Shown: positions 9,801 through 20,570 of the stretch, piece after piece | How the letters are laid out: every line of letters begins with the position of its first letter | Numbering within the stretch: the stretch's first letter is position 1 | Assembly: GCA_016794035.1 (NCBI GenBank) | Contig: JAEUHS010000119.1 | Span: 58,558 to 122,557 of the forward strand | DNA from: Planctomycetota bacterium | Lineage (GTDB): Bacteria > Planctomycetota > UBA1135 > UBA2386 | Direction: 5' to 3' | DNA: 64,000 bases | The notes under the pieces: model-generated | The model's database searches: none | The model's input: the letters and a program-made list of their open reading frames with translations, nothing else | Told to the model about the DNA's origin: nothing | Made by a program: the position numbers and the translations under genes

Positions 9801-9858
9801 TCTGCGCGAGGCCGCAGGTGGTCAGGAACGCGACGGCGACGGCGATTCGGACGCGCAT
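6841..9858 (-). CDS. tandem double-module amidohydrolase family protein
   Basis: 1005-residue secreted protein made of two amidohydrolase modules. The N-terminal module (about 30-510) has the fold signatures but reads YPGLIDAFVPTD near residues 80-92, lacking HxH. The C-terminal module (about 550-1000) reads LTPGLIDCHSHTG with H618 and H620 intact. It also keeps later barrel segments RIHCHSYRQ and VSFNSDSNEHARR, so it is the likely catalytic half, cutting C-N bonds with a bound metal. The start chosen at 9858 (MRVRIAVAV) gives a clean signal peptide ending near CGLAQ; an open frame 33 bases further upstream is not needed. Coupled by ATGA to the downstream degenerate amidohydrolase. Large two-module forms are known in Planctomycetota and Bacteroidota; the substrate is not predictable. 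Confidence 0.85.
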   Translation of the reverse strand: MRVRIAVAVAFLTTCGLAQTPPHNGPRPVDPGWHALTGAHVVLAPGRTVDDVTVVLRNGRIAAVDGGAVPAGATVIDCTGLWIYPGLIDAFVPTDVPALDPGATDRHWNPMIQPQRNALDGALVPADERAALRRLGFTTVACVPTGGILKGTSCVVQLDEPTATEPVGILRRAAYRLASLQTRRDGYPDSEMGAIALLRQTLADAEWYARCRATPGAAPRPQAALQALVDQQDLPLWFDVQDELQALRALRIAAEFRQQPVLVGSGMEFRRLAALAAAKAPIVVPLNLPETPDVSTAAAAERVSLRQLQSWEQAPTNSKRLLDAGIDIAWTTARLKDKKDLRARIRDAMHCGVTAEQALALLTTRPASLLGIGDQAGSLAAGKLANLVVATGELFAEGTEIRDVWVGGVRHEITPVEDRGLDGTWNWSTGRPTAGAEQALLTIDGDKVRCKVGDDELKATAVDREPDSVAFRLAGAALGADGVHWLRLYREGDDLAGVRTAPDGQDVAVRAQRAAASGDERTAGERAERGPPPSLDPLPTPLGGYGFVTPPAATEFVVAHATLWPCDGRGVIRGGSVYVRGGRIVYAGPDSGLPEVPDGVPVIDATGKHLTPGLIDCHSHTGISRGVNESGEAVTAEVRIEDVLDPDDVNWYRQLAGGVTTVNQLHGSANAIGGQSCTTKVRYGVQNPDDMHLAGAPAGIKWALGENPRRANSSGYNSRYPNTRMGVEALIRDRLAAATAYQREQSAYASLPPAERARRQPPRPDLELEALAEVLAGTRRIHCHSYRQDEIFMLCQIAREHGIRIGTFQHVLEGYKVADAIAENAIGASSFSDWWAYKFEVYDAIPDNGALMFEAGVCVSFNSDSNEHARRLNTEAGKAVKYGGLPPAEALCFVTRNPAIQLGIADRTGSLATGRDADLALWSDDPLSYAARCERTWVDGRLLFSLDDDRNARAAIARERQRLLQRAAAAPKGKSSRDDDTKDAYWAAEDLTEDYCCRDCAGGAR

Positions 9859-9916
9859 CGCCGCAGCATACGGCCGGTGCACGCCGACCACGAACGAATG
9901 CGGGCCGGCTGGCGAC

Positions 9917-12237
<2,321 letters not shown>

Positions 12238-12241
<4 letters not shown>

Positions 12242-12846
12242 CGGCGCGGGCCCTTGCGCGACAGCTTCAGCAGGTGCGGACTGGCCTTGATGCCCTGCAG
12301 CTTCAACGCCTCGACGTTGATCTCGAAGCGCAGGTCCTTGTCCTCGACGAACAGCTGCACCGCGCCGCCGTCGGCGGCGAAGCCCGGGCGTTCGCAGACG
12401 ATCGGCATCGGCTTGTCGACGTGCATCGCGACCACGCGGGCCAGCACCTTCGGATCGATCGAATCGGCGACGTAGAGCAGGTCGCAGGCGTCGGCGGCCT
12501 TGCCCTCGATCGCCTGCAGCGTGTCGACCTGGACCACCGTCACCGTGGTGTCGCCGATCGGCTTGCCGGGCAGGGTCTTCGCCGCCGTGCAGGTGACCGC
12601 GTCCTTGCCGAGCAGGCCGATGCGATACGGCGGCGGTTTGCCTTCGGGCTTCGGTCGCGGGCGTTCCGGCGTCAGGTAGCTGGCGAGCTTCAGCACCGTG
12701 CCGGCACGCAGTTCGGCCGGCGTCGGCGCCTCGGGAGCCGGCTTCGGCGCCTCGGCCTGCGCCAGCGCGGCGGCGGCGAGCAGCAGCCAGGCCAGGAGCC
12801 TGGCCGTGCACCTCCCAGCGGGGAGCCCGTTCCGAAGTCGCGGCAT
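12238..12846 (-). CDS. YfiR-family (DUF4154) periplasmic protein
   Basis: 202-residue exported protein with a signal peptide (basic start MPRLRNG, hydrophobic stretch [12 protein letters not shown]) followed by a YfiR-type domain. Family features visible: IGLLGKD near the start of the domain, a DLLYVADS segment, [19 protein letters not shown], then RFEINVEA and LLKLS at the end. In Pseudomonas, YfiR binds and restrains the membrane diguanylate cyclase YfiN. Homologues elsewhere are encoded beside histidine kinases, as here. The stop overlaps the ATG of the hybrid kinase, supporting a sensor-inhibitor pair acting in the periplasm. The ligand or signal is unknown. Confidence 0.82.
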
Positions 12847-13010
12847 CGCCGGCGGATCATCGGCGGTGCGAGCGGCCCGTCTTGACGCCGGTGGGCTCCG
12901 GCCGGTGGCGGCGGTGCCACGGCGGTGTCGCGTTTCGCGACGCCGACGTCGCGGGGCCCGTGCGCCCGGTGCTCCCGCTCTGGATCGAGGTCCTGCCGGG
13001 ATCGCGGCGC

Positions 13011-13028
13011 GGGCGGGCGCCCCCGCCC
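13011..13028 (-). terminator. GC hairpin directly after the RND permease stop codon
   Basis: Perfect 7-base inverted repeat GGGCGGG / CCCGCCC with a four-base loop. It abuts the permease stop codon (13029-13031) on its 3' side. There is no T tract, so it may act as a weak terminator or a 3'-end stabiliser of the efflux mRNA. The remaining sequence up to yfiR (12847-13010) has no supported gene. Confidence 0.35.
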
Positions 13029-16000
13029 TCAGGCGTACAACCGTCGCAGCCCGTGCCAGGTCGCCGCGGCGGCGCGGCGCAGGTCGTCGAGCACGAGATA
13101 CAGCGACGGCACCAGCACCAGGCTGATCAGGGTCGCGAACATCACGCCGAAGCCGAGCGAGATCGCCATCGGCACCAGGAAGCGCGCCTGCACGCTCTTC
13201 TCGAGCAGCAGCGGCAGCAGACCGCCGAACGTCGTCAGCGACGTCAGCATGATCGGCCGGAAGCGTGCGGCGCCGGCGGTGCGCACCGCCTCGAGCAACG
13301 AGTCGTGTGCATCGCGCCGCTGGTTGACCCAGTCGACCAGCACGATGTTGTCGTTGACGACGACGCCGGCCAGCGCGATCACGCCGAACATCGACAGGAT
13401 GCTGAGGTCGTAGCCGGTCAGCATGTGGCCGAAGATCGCGCCGGCGATGCCGAACGGGATCGCGGTCATGATCAGGATGGGCTGCAGGAACGAACGCAGC
13501 GGGATCGCCATCAGCGCGTAGATGCCGAACAGCGCCACGACGAAGCCGCCGGCCAGCGCGCCGAGCAGGTCGCGCTTCTTCTTCTGGTCGCCTTCCGGCG
13601 CCCAGCTGAGGCCCGGATGGCGGTCGATCAGCGCCGGCAGCACGGTCTCGCGCAGCCGCTGGTTGATGGCCTCGGCGCTGGCGTTGGGGTCGTTCTCGTC
13701 GATCTCGCCGCTGACGCGCAGCGCGCGCTTGCGGTCGACGCGCTGGATGCTCGAGAACGATCGGCCGCTGCGCGTGGTCGCCACCTCCTGCAGCGGCACC
13801 TCGTCGCCGCTCGGCGTGCGGATGCGCAGCGAGTCGAGGTCGCTCAGCGAGCGCCGCTCCGCCGCCGGGTAGCGCACCATCACCTTGACGTCGTCGCGGC
13901 CGCGCTGCACGCGCTGGGCCTCCTCGCCGTAGAACGCCTGCCGCACCTGCCGTGCCAGCGCCTGCTGGTCGAGGCCGAGCGATTCGGCGGCGCGGCGGAT
14001 CGACAGTTCGATCTGCGGCTTGCCGAGGCGGAACGAGTTGCTGACGTCCTTGATCTCGGGCATCGAGCGCAGCTCCGTCTCCAGCTCGGCGACCGCCGTG
14101 CGCAGCACCGACATGTCGGCGTGGTACAGCTCGACGTCGATGTCCTTGCCGGTGCTGAAGAACGAGGTCGTGAACTGCAGGTCGACGGCGTCGGGCACGG
14201 CGCCGACCCGATCGCGCATGCGGCTGAGGATCGTGTTCGAGGACACCTCGCGGCGTTCGGAGGCCTGCAGCTGCACGTTCAGCTCGGCCAGATGCGAGCC
14301 CGACTGGAACTGCGCGTCGCGCTGGCCGCCGTTGCGGGCCTGCTCGACCGCGTACGGCTGCGCGCCGACCGTCGCGAGCATGTGCTCGAGCACCGGCGCG
14401 TCGTCGGGGCGCTCGCGATCGACCGCGTCGCAGACCTCGCGCGCGGCCGTCTCGATGCGCGCCAGCGTCGCGGCGGTGACGTCGAGCGGCGTGCCCTGCG
14501 GCATCGTCAGCGAGACGACGATGTTGTCGCCGTCGACGGTGGGGAAGAACACGAAGCGCGGGAAGCCGGCGGCGGCGCTCGCCAGCGTCAACAGCAGCAC
14601 GGTCACCGCGCCGGCGACGGTCAGGTAGCGCCAGCGCAGGCAAAACTCGAGTGAAGGCTGGTAGACGCGGCGCACGAACCAGTCGAGGCCGCGGTGGAAG
14701 CGGCTCTGCACGGCGCCGAGCAGACGTGCGCCGAGCCACGGCCGATGGTCCTTCGGCTCGACGCGCATCGTCGCCAGGTGCGCCGGCAGGCACAGCTGCG
14801 ACTCGACGAGGCTCAGCACCAGCACCGGGATCACGACCAGCGGGATCACGCGCCAGACCTGCGCATCGGCGCCGGGCACCGAGAACACCATCGGCAGGAA
14901 CGCGCACACCGTCGTCGCCACCGCCGCGAACACCGGGCTGCGCACGGCGGCGCTGCCGCGCAGCGACGCCAGCATCGCCGACATGCCGGCCCTGCGGTGC
15001 TGGACGATGTTCTCGCCGACGACGATCGCGTCGTCGACGACGATGCCGAGCACCAGCAGGAACGCGAACAGCGAGATCATGTTGATCGAGACGTCGAACA
15101 CCGGCATCAGCGCGACGGCGCCGAGGAACGCCACCGGGATGCCGACCGCGACCCACATCGCGACGCGCGTCTGCAGGAACAGCGCCAGGATCACGAACAC
15201 CAGCAGCAGCCCGTTGATCGCGTTGTGGAACAGCAGGTCGATGCGGCCCTTCAGGATCACCGACTCGTCGCGCCAGGTGGTCATCTGCACGCCGGGCGGC
15301 AGGATGCGGCGGCTCGCCTCGGCGACCCAGTCGCGCACCGCCTGCGTGACGGCGAGCGCGTCCTGTTCGCCGACGCGGAACACCTTGACCAGCGCGGCCG
15401 GCTTGCCGTCGAAGCGCGCCAGCAGGTCGTCCTCGGCGAAGCCGTCGACGACGCGCGCGACGTCGCCGAGGCGCACGCGCGTGCCGTCCGGTTTGGCGAG
15501 CACGACCAGCTGCGCGAACTCGTCGCCGCGGTAGGCCTGGCCCTCGACGCGCAGCAGCGTCTGACCCTCGCCGGCCTTGATCGCGCCGGCGGGCAGGTCG
15601 AGGCTGCCGCGCCGCACCGCCGCCGCGACGGCGTCGAAGGTCAGCGCGTGGCGGCGCATCGCCTGCTCGCTGAGTTCGATCGAGATCTCGTACGGGCGCA
15701 CCGCCGACAGTTCGACCTGTGACACCGTGGCCAGGGCGCCGAGTTCCTCGCGCGCGGTCTCGGCGATGCGCTTCAGCGTCGCCTCGTCGGCGTCGCCGTA
15801 GACCGAGACGTTGATGACCTCCTTGCGCACGACCAGCCGCGAGACGATCGGCTGCTCGATCTCGACCGGGAAGTTGGTGATCGAGTCGACGCGGTTGCGC
15901 ACGTCGTCGAGCACGCGGCCGACGTCGGCGTCCTGCAGCGTCTCGATCACGACCAGGCCGACACCTTCGTTGGCGCTCGACGTGACCTTGTCGACGCCGG

Positions 16001-16265
16001 TCACACCCTCGACCGCCTCCTCGATGCGCAGGCAGACGCCCTGCTCGACCTCGGTCGGCGCTGCGCCGGGATAGGTCACCTGCACCGTGACCACGTTCGG
16101 CGCGATCTCGGGGAACACCTCGCGGCGCACGCGGCCGGTGACCAGCGCGACGATGCCGGCGACGATGAACGACAGCGCGATCAGGGTCGCGGCGACGTGG
16201 TTCTGCACGAACCAGGCGAAGAAGCCGCGCCGTTCGTCGGCCGGGATCGATGGATCGTCGTGCAT
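13029..16265 (-). CDS. RND efflux transporter permease
   Basis: 1078-residue inner-membrane pump of the AcrB/HAE-1-like RND superfamily, which drives proton-coupled export of small molecules through a periplasmic adaptor and an outer-membrane duct. Twelve hydrophobic segments are spaced in the usual two halves. Each half has the family motif: DDAIVVGENIV in the first and GVVVNDNIVLVDWVNQRR in the second. The large periplasmic loop begins REVFPEIAPNVVTVQVTYPGA. ATG at 16265 is preceded by a good GAGGTGA ribosome site that contains the stop of the adaptor gene, five bases away. Last gene of the tetR-outer membrane factor-adaptor-permease operon. Substrate not predictable. Confidence 0.95.
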   Translation of the reverse strand: MHDDPSIPADERRGFFAWFVQNHVAATLIALSFIVAGIVALVTGRVRREVFPEIAPNVVTVQVTYPGAAPTEVEQGVCLRIEEAVEGVTGVDKVTSSANEGVGLVVIETLQDADVGRVLDDVRNRVDSITNFPVEIEQPIVSRLVVRKEVINVSVYGDADEATLKRIAETAREELGALATVSQVELSAVRPYEISIELSEQAMRRHALTFDAVAAAVRRGSLDLPAGAIKAGEGQTLLRVEGQAYRGDEFAQLVVLAKPDGTRVRLGDVARVVDGFAEDDLLARFDGKPAALVKVFRVGEQDALAVTQAVRDWVAEASRRILPPGVQMTTWRDESVILKGRIDLLFHNAINGLLLVFVILALFLQTRVAMWVAVGIPVAFLGAVALMPVFDVSINMISLFAFLLVLGIVVDDAIVVGENIVQHRRAGMSAMLASLRGSAAVRSPVFAAVATTVCAFLPMVFSVPGADAQVWRVIPLVVIPVLVLSLVESQLCLPAHLATMRVEPKDHRPWLGARLLGAVQSRFHRGLDWFVRRVYQPSLEFCLRWRYLTVAGAVTVLLLTLASAAAGFPRFVFFPTVDGDNIVVSLTMPQGTPLDVTAATLARIETAAREVCDAVDRERPDDAPVLEHMLATVGAQPYAVEQARNGGQRDAQFQSGSHLAELNVQLQASERREVSSNTILSRMRDRVGAVPDAVDLQFTTSFFSTGKDIDVELYHADMSVLRTAVAELETELRSMPEIKDVSNSFRLGKPQIELSIRRAAESLGLDQQALARQVRQAFYGEEAQRVQRGRDDVKVMVRYPAAERRSLSDLDSLRIRTPSGDEVPLQEVATTRSGRSFSSIQRVDRKRALRVSGEIDENDPNASAEAINQRLRETVLPALIDRHPGLSWAPEGDQKKKRDLLGALAGGFVVALFGIYALMAIPLRSFLQPILIMTAIPFGIAGAIFGHMLTGYDLSILSMFGVIALAGVVVNDNIVLVDWVNQRRDAHDSLLEAVRTAGAARFRPIMLTSLTTFGGLLPLLLEKSVQARFLVPMAISLGFGVMFATLISLVLVPSLYLVLDDLRRAAAATWHGLRRLYA

Positions 16266-16270
16266 CGGGC

Positions 16271-17473
16271 TCACCTCGGCGCGGTGGTGGACTCGATGGG
16301 GCCGGCCCCGTCGGCGATCGGTCGCACCGGCATGTCGTCGGTGACGGTCTCCAGCGGGCTGACGCAGACGACCTCGCCCTCCCGCACGCCGCCGCGCAGC
16401 ACGATGCGGTCGCGTTCGAGGCGCAGCACGTCGACGTCGCGCCGTCGCAGCCGATGTTCGGCGTCGACGATCCAGACCTGGTCGCCTGGGCGCAGCGCCG
16501 CGCGCGGCAGCACGACGACGTCGGCGAACGTGCGGCCGCGGATCTGCGCCTGCACGAACATGCCGACCAGCAGCGGCGGCCGGCCCTCGCGCGTCACGAA
16601 CGGGTCGTCGACGCGCGCGACGACGGTCAACTGCCGCGTGCGGCGGTCGATCTCGCCCTCGGTGCGCACGATGCGGCCCTGCCACCGGTGCCGTTCGCCG
16701 GCGAAGTCCGCGGTCAACTCGACCGGCGTGTCGATCGCGGGCCCGTCGGTGACGCCGAGCGGCAGGTCGACGAAGGCCGCCTCCGACGCCGGGATCGCCA
16801 GACGCGCCTCGACCGCGGCGAGGTCGAACACCACGGCCAGGCCCTGGCCCGGCTGCACGATCTGGCCGACCTCGGTGCTGGCGCTGCGCACTCGCCCCGC
16901 GAGCGGCGCCCGCACCTGGGTGCGGCGGCGATCGAGACGCGCCTGCTCGAGCATGGCGCGCGCCGAGGCCAGCGACTTCTCGGCGTCGGCGACCTGCGGC
17001 TGGCGCGAGACCAGCGGATCCGCCGCGCGGTCGCCTTCGAGATCCTGCCAGGCGCGCACGGCCGCGTCGGCCTCGGCGCGCTCCTGCAGCAGTCGCAGCT
17101 CGGCGCGCGCGACCGCGGCTTCCTGCTGCACGATCGCGAGGTCGAAGTCGGTCGCGTCGAGTTCGACCAGCACGTCGCCCTCGGCGAAGAAGCCGCCCGG
17201 CCGCAGCTCCGGGTGGATCGTCGTGACCCGGCCGCCGACCTCGGCGGCGACGACCATGGTGCGGAACGGTTCGACGGTGCCCTGGGTCGGCACGTCGAGC
17301 CGCACGTCGGTGGTGCGGGCGACCGTGGTGCGGACCAGCGGGCCGCGCTGCGGCGGCGCGGCGAGCTTGGGTTCGTTCGGCCGGTTGGCGATGCGCCAGG
17401 CGAGTGCAGCGCCGCCGGCCAGCACGACGAGGGGCAACAGGATCTGCAGCGTCAGGCGTAGGGGTCGGTTCAC
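16271..17473 (-). CDS. RND efflux periplasmic adaptor subunit (HlyD family)
   Basis: 400-residue membrane-fusion protein. It begins with a single N-terminal anchor helix, then the split biotinyl-lipoyl motif (VAAEVGGRVTTI and VRAPLAGRV). Between these lies a long alpha-helical hairpin of about 90 residues rich in Ala, Glu and Arg. Beta-barrel and membrane-proximal domains complete the protein. It joins the inner-membrane permease to the outer-membrane factor. GTG start at 17471-17473 overlaps the stop of the outer-membrane factor (GTGA). An ATG inside the frame would remove the anchor helix, so GTG is preferred. Confidence 0.92.
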   Translation of the reverse strand: MNRPLRLTLQILLPLVVLAGGAALAWRIANRPNEPKLAAPPQRGPLVRTTVARTTDVRLDVPTQGTVEPFRTMVVAAEVGGRVTTIHPELRPGGFFAEGDVLVELDATDFDLAIVQQEAAVARAELRLLQERAEADAAVRAWQDLEGDRAADPLVSRQPQVADAEKSLASARAMLEQARLDRRRTQVRAPLAGRVRSASTEVGQIVQPGQGLAVVFDLAAVEARLAIPASEAAFVDLPLGVTDGPAIDTPVELTADFAGERHRWQGRIVRTEGEIDRRTRQLTVVARVDDPFVTREGRPPLLVGMFVQAQIRGRTFADVVVLPRAALRPGDQVWIVDAEHRLRRRDVDVLRLERDRIVLRGGVREGEVVCVSPLETVTDDMPVRPIADGAGPIESTTAPR

Positions 17474-18900
17474 GGTCGGGCTCCGTCTGCGGCCGCGGGG
17501 AAGCCGCCGCCGAGCGCCAGGAACAGGTCGATGCGGTTGTCGATGCGCTGGCGCTCGACGTCGATGCGGGCGGCCTCGGCGAGGTAGGTCTGCCGTTGGC
17601 CGTCGGCGACGGCGAGGAAGTCGGTGAGGCCGAGCTGCCAGCGTTCGCGGGCCAGGTCGCGCGCCTTGCCGGCGTGTTCGGCGGCCCGGGTCACGGTCGC
17701 GAGCCGTTCTGCGAGCAGCACCTCGCTGGCGAGCGCGTCCTCGACCTCGGCGAACGCGCGCAGCACCGCGCCGCCGTAGCTGGCCATCGCCTCGGCGCGC
17801 AGCGCGGTGGCGCGCGCGACCTCGGCGCGCAGCGCGCCGCCGCGGAACAGCGGCTGCAGCAGGTTCGCGCCGAGGCTCCAGATCCGGAAGTCCTCGTCGA
17901 CGAGGTCCTCGAGGTCGGTGCTGGTGGTGCCGCCGCTGGCGGTCAGGCTGAGGCGCGGATAGAGCGCGGCCTTCGCCGCGTCGATGCGACAGCCGGCGGC
18001 GGCCAGACGCCGCTCGGCGGCGACCAGGTCGGGGCGGCGCTGCAGCAGGTCGCTGGGCAGGCCCGCCGGCACCGCGGGCAGCGTGCTCGGCAGCGGTGCG
18101 GCGCGGCCCGCCCGGCCACCGGGCACGCGGCCGGCGAGCACGTCGAGCCGGTGGCGGGCTCGCTGCCGTTCGTCGCGGCGCTGGACGACGTTCGCCTCGG
18201 CGTTGGCGAGGTTCGCGGCGGCCTGGTGCACGTCGATCGCCGGCCGCATGCCGCGCCGATAGCGGTCGCGCACGTCGTCGGCGGTGGCGCGGAACGCGGC
18301 GACCGTGGCCTCGGCCAGCTCGAGCTGCCGATCCGCGGCGATGGTCGCGAACCACGCCTTGCACACCTGCGCGGTCAGGCTCGTGCGCGCGCCGGCGACG
18401 TCGGCCGCGGCCGCCTGCAGGTCGCCGATCGCCGCGCTCTCGCCGCTGCGCACGCGGCCCCACAGGTCGAGTTCCCAGCGCAGGCTCAGCGTCAGACCGT
18501 AGGTCGTCGTCGTGCTGCTCGGCACGCCGCCGCCGCCGAACGGGAAGCCGAGGAACAGGCGCCGCGCGCGCACCGGATCGAACGATGCGTCGAGTTCCGG
18601 CAGGCCGGCGGCGCCGGCGATGGTGCGGTTCGCGGCGGCGGCCTCGAGCCGGGCCAGCGCCGCGCGCAGGTCGCGGTTGTCGCGCAGCGCGGTGTCGACG
18701 ACCGCGTCGAGCTGCGCGTCGCCGAAGCCCGACCACCACGCACCGGTGGATGCGCTCGCGGCCGCGTCGACCGCGGCGGCCCAGCGTGCGGGCAGTTCGA
18801 GGTCGAGATCGGCGGCCGCGGTCGGCGGCGGCGCGGTGGCGCACGCGGCGAGCGCGAGCATCGGCCACCAGCGCGGGCGACCCGCAACGCGGCCGGTCAT
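17470..18900 (-). CDS. efflux outer-membrane lipoprotein (OprM/NodT family)
   Basis: 476-residue TolC-like duct of the NodT/OprM family. A signal peptide with lipobox LALAAC precedes the mature cysteine, so it is a lipid-anchored outer-membrane protein. Two repeated helical/strand regions are visible, with the family pattern AALARLEAAAANRTIAGA, LSLRWELDLWGRVRSG and LSLTASGG, and LFRGGALRAEVARA in the second half. Overlaps the TetR gene upstream by ATGA (18897-18900) and the adaptor downstream by GTGA. Presence of a dedicated outer-membrane factor fits a diderm cell plan. Confidence 0.93.
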   Translation of the reverse strand: MTGRVAGRPRWWPMLALAACATAPPPTAAADLDLELPARWAAAVDAAASASTGAWWSGFGDAQLDAVVDTALRDNRDLRAALARLEAAAANRTIAGAAGLPELDASFDPVRARRLFLGFPFGGGGVPSSTTTTYGLTLSLRWELDLWGRVRSGESAAIGDLQAAAADVAGARTSLTAQVCKAWFATIAADRQLELAEATVAAFRATADDVRDRYRRGMRPAIDVHQAAANLANAEANVVQRRDERQRARHRLDVLAGRVPGGRAGRAAPLPSTLPAVPAGLPSDLLQRRPDLVAAERRLAAAGCRIDAAKAALYPRLSLTASGGTTSTDLEDLVDEDFRIWSLGANLLQPLFRGGALRAEVARATALRAEAMASYGGAVLRAFAEVEDALASEVLLAERLATVTRAAEHAGKARDLARERWQLGLTDFLAVADGQRQTYLAEAARIDVERQRIDNRIDLFLALGGGFPAAADGARP

Positions 18901-19322
18901 GCGTGCGCCCTCACCGATGGCCGGATCGGCGCCGCGTGCAGGCCGCCGATCGCGAACGCGACCCGGTGCTCGGCGAGCGCGTCGACGTCGTCGGGGTCAC
19001 GGAGTCCTCTGGTGCGATGCGCGCGCGCCGCTGCGTTCGGAAGCGTCTGGGCCATGGCATCGCCGACGAAGTGCAGGCGCCGCGACAGCGAGGCGGCGCC
19101 GTGACCGGGCAGGACGTCTGCCGGGCCAGCCTGGAAACGTCGCCCGACGGCGCGGAATTGCCGGGCGAGGTCTGCCTTGCTGCCGCAGTGGCAGTGCACC
19201 GCCGCGAGGTCGACGCCGGCGCGCCGGGCCCGCTGCCGCAGCGACGTCGCGGCGCCGCCCGGCTCGGCGAACAGCAGCTCGGCCGCGTCGAGGATCGTGC
19301 GCTTGGTCGCCTGACTCGCCAT
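18897..19322 (-). CDS. TetR-family repressor, short form
   Basis: 141-residue regulator. The N-terminal helix-turn-helix matches the TetR family (TKRTILDAAELLFAEPG, then ATSLRQRARRAGV and a recognition-helix region HCHCGSKADLARQF). Normal members are 190-220 residues. The ligand-binding domain here is cut to about 80 residues and ends with unrelated-looking Arg/Ala sequence, so it is a shortened or decayed version. It is the first gene of the efflux operon and overlaps the next gene by four bases. A perfect palindrome over the predicted promoter suggests autoregulation and control of the pump. Confidence 0.75.
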   Translation of the reverse strand: MASQATKRTILDAAELLFAEPGGAATSLRQRARRAGVDLAAVHCHCGSKADLARQFRAVGRRFQAGPADVLPGHGAASLSRRLHFVGDAMAQTLPNAAARAHRTRGLRDPDDVDALAEHRVAFAIGGLHAAPIRPSVRAHA

Positions 19323-19332
19323 CGAGCGCAGC

Positions 19333-19373
19333 AGGCTAGGCGCCGCTCCGGCGTGGTGCCAACGTTTGTTGGC
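19333..19373 (-). promoter_or_regulatory. tetR-efflux promoter with palindromic operator
   Basis: On the minus strand a -35 element TTGGCA (plus 19357-19362, five of six consensus) is separated by 18 bases from TAGCCT (19333-19338). A perfect palindrome GCCAAC-N4-GTTGGC (19358-19373) overlaps the -35, the expected place for a TetR repressor site. The ATG is at 19322, ten bases past the -10. Confidence 0.6.
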
Positions 19374-19391
19374 GCTCGCGACCGGGCCGGA

Positions 19392-20570
19392 TCAGAGCGC
19401 CCGCGCCAGGTACTCGTACTGCCCGATCGAGTTGTAGATCTGCGGCGAGATGCGCAGCAGCCGCAGCTGCGGGTGTGGCCATCGCATCACCGGCACCTCG
19501 ATGCGGTGGCGTTCGAACAGGGCGACGTGCAGCGGGTCGAGCCCGTGCGGACCGACCGGCGCGGCGTCCGTCGGCGGCAGCACGACGCTCGCCAGCGAGC
19601 CCAGCATCGACTCCGGGGCGAGCGCGTCGGTGCCGAGCCGTTGGCACAACAGCGCGCGACCGCGGCAGGCGAGGTCGTGGTTGTGCCGCTGCAGCGCGGG
19701 CAGACCGCCGGGCAGCAGGCCGGCGAGGAAGCGCCGCGCCGCCGGCACGCACAGGAACGGCGTCGGATCGTCGGTGCCGGTGAAGTCGAACTCGAGCCGG
19801 AATCGCGACCGGTCGCCGCGCGGCGAGTTGGCGCCGTGGCTGATCGCCAGCGGCCGGATGCGGTCCTGGCGGTCGCGGCGCACGAACAGGAGCGCCGAGC
19901 CCTTCGGCGAGCAGAGCCACTTGTGGCAGTTGCCGGTGTAGTAGGCGGCGCCGAGCCGGGCGAGGTCGAGCGGCAGCATGCCCGGCGCGTGCGCGCCGTC
20001 GACCAGCGTGTCGACGCCGCGCGCGTGCAGCGCCGGCACGATCGTGTCGATCGGCAGCACGAGGCCGGTCGGGCTGGTGACGTGGTCGATCAGCAGCAGC
20101 CGCGTGCGATCGGTGACGGCGGCGAGCACCGCGTCGTGCACGGCCTGCGCCGACGGCACCGGCACCGGGATCGCCACGGTGACGATGCGCGCGCCGCTGC
20201 GAGCGGCGACGAACTCGAGCGCGTTGCGGCAGGCGTTGTACTCGTGGTCGGTCACCAGCAGTTCGTCGCCGGGCGCGAACGCCAGCGACCGCAGCACCGT
20301 GTTGACGCCGGTGGTGGCGTTCGGCACGAACGCGAGGTCGTCGGCATCGGCATGCACCAGCTCGGCCAGGTCGCGCCGCGCCGCGTCGAGCAGGCCTTCG
20401 AGTTCGCGGCCGAAGAACAGCACCGGTTCGCGTTCGAGCCGTCGCCGCAGTTCGTGCTGGTGCTGCAGCACGACGCGTGGGCAGGCGCCGAAGCTGCCGT
20501 GGTTGAGGAACACGACCTCGGGATCGAGGTCCCAGTGCGCCGCGAACGCCGACGGCGCCGGCAACGTCAT
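19392..20570 (-). CDS. aminotransferase class V-fold PLP enzyme (isopenicillin-N epimerase-like)
   Basis: 392-residue PLP enzyme of fold type I. It starts with the typical VFLNHGSFGACP. The cofactor-binding aspartate sits in TLVDGAHAPG and the Schiff-base lysine in GNCHKWLCSPKGSA. The ending RISPQIYN is characteristic of isopenicillin-N epimerase and cysteine desulfurase-like relatives. The substrate cannot be deduced; epimerisation, desulfuration or transamination are all possible. Its ATG overlaps the stop of the ogt gene (20567-20570). Cytoplasmic. Confidence 0.85.
   Translation of the reverse strand: MTLPAPSAFAAHWDLDPEVVFLNHGSFGACPRVVLQHQHELRRRLEREPVLFFGRELEGLLDAARRDLAELVHADADDLAFVPNATTGVNTVLRSLAFAPGDELLVTDHEYNACRNALEFVAARSGARIVTVAIPVPVPSAQAVHDAVLAAVTDRTRLLLIDHVTSPTGLVLPIDTIVPALHARGVDTLVDGAHAPGMLPLDLARLGAAYYTGNCHKWLCSPKGSALLFVRRDRQDRIRPLAISHGANSPRGDRSRFRLEFDFTGTDDPTPFLCVPAARRFLAGLLPGGLPALQRHNHDLACRGRALLCQRLGTDALAPESMLGSLASVVLPPTDAAPVGPHGLDPLHVALFERHRIEVPVMRWPHPQLRLLRISPQIYNSIGQYEYLARAL

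Noticed and set aside
12927..12941. Small hairpin GTCGCG-TTT-CGCGAC between yfiR and the RND permease gene
   Set aside because: Six-base stem without a T tract, too far from the permease stop and upstream of yfiR; no role can be supported.
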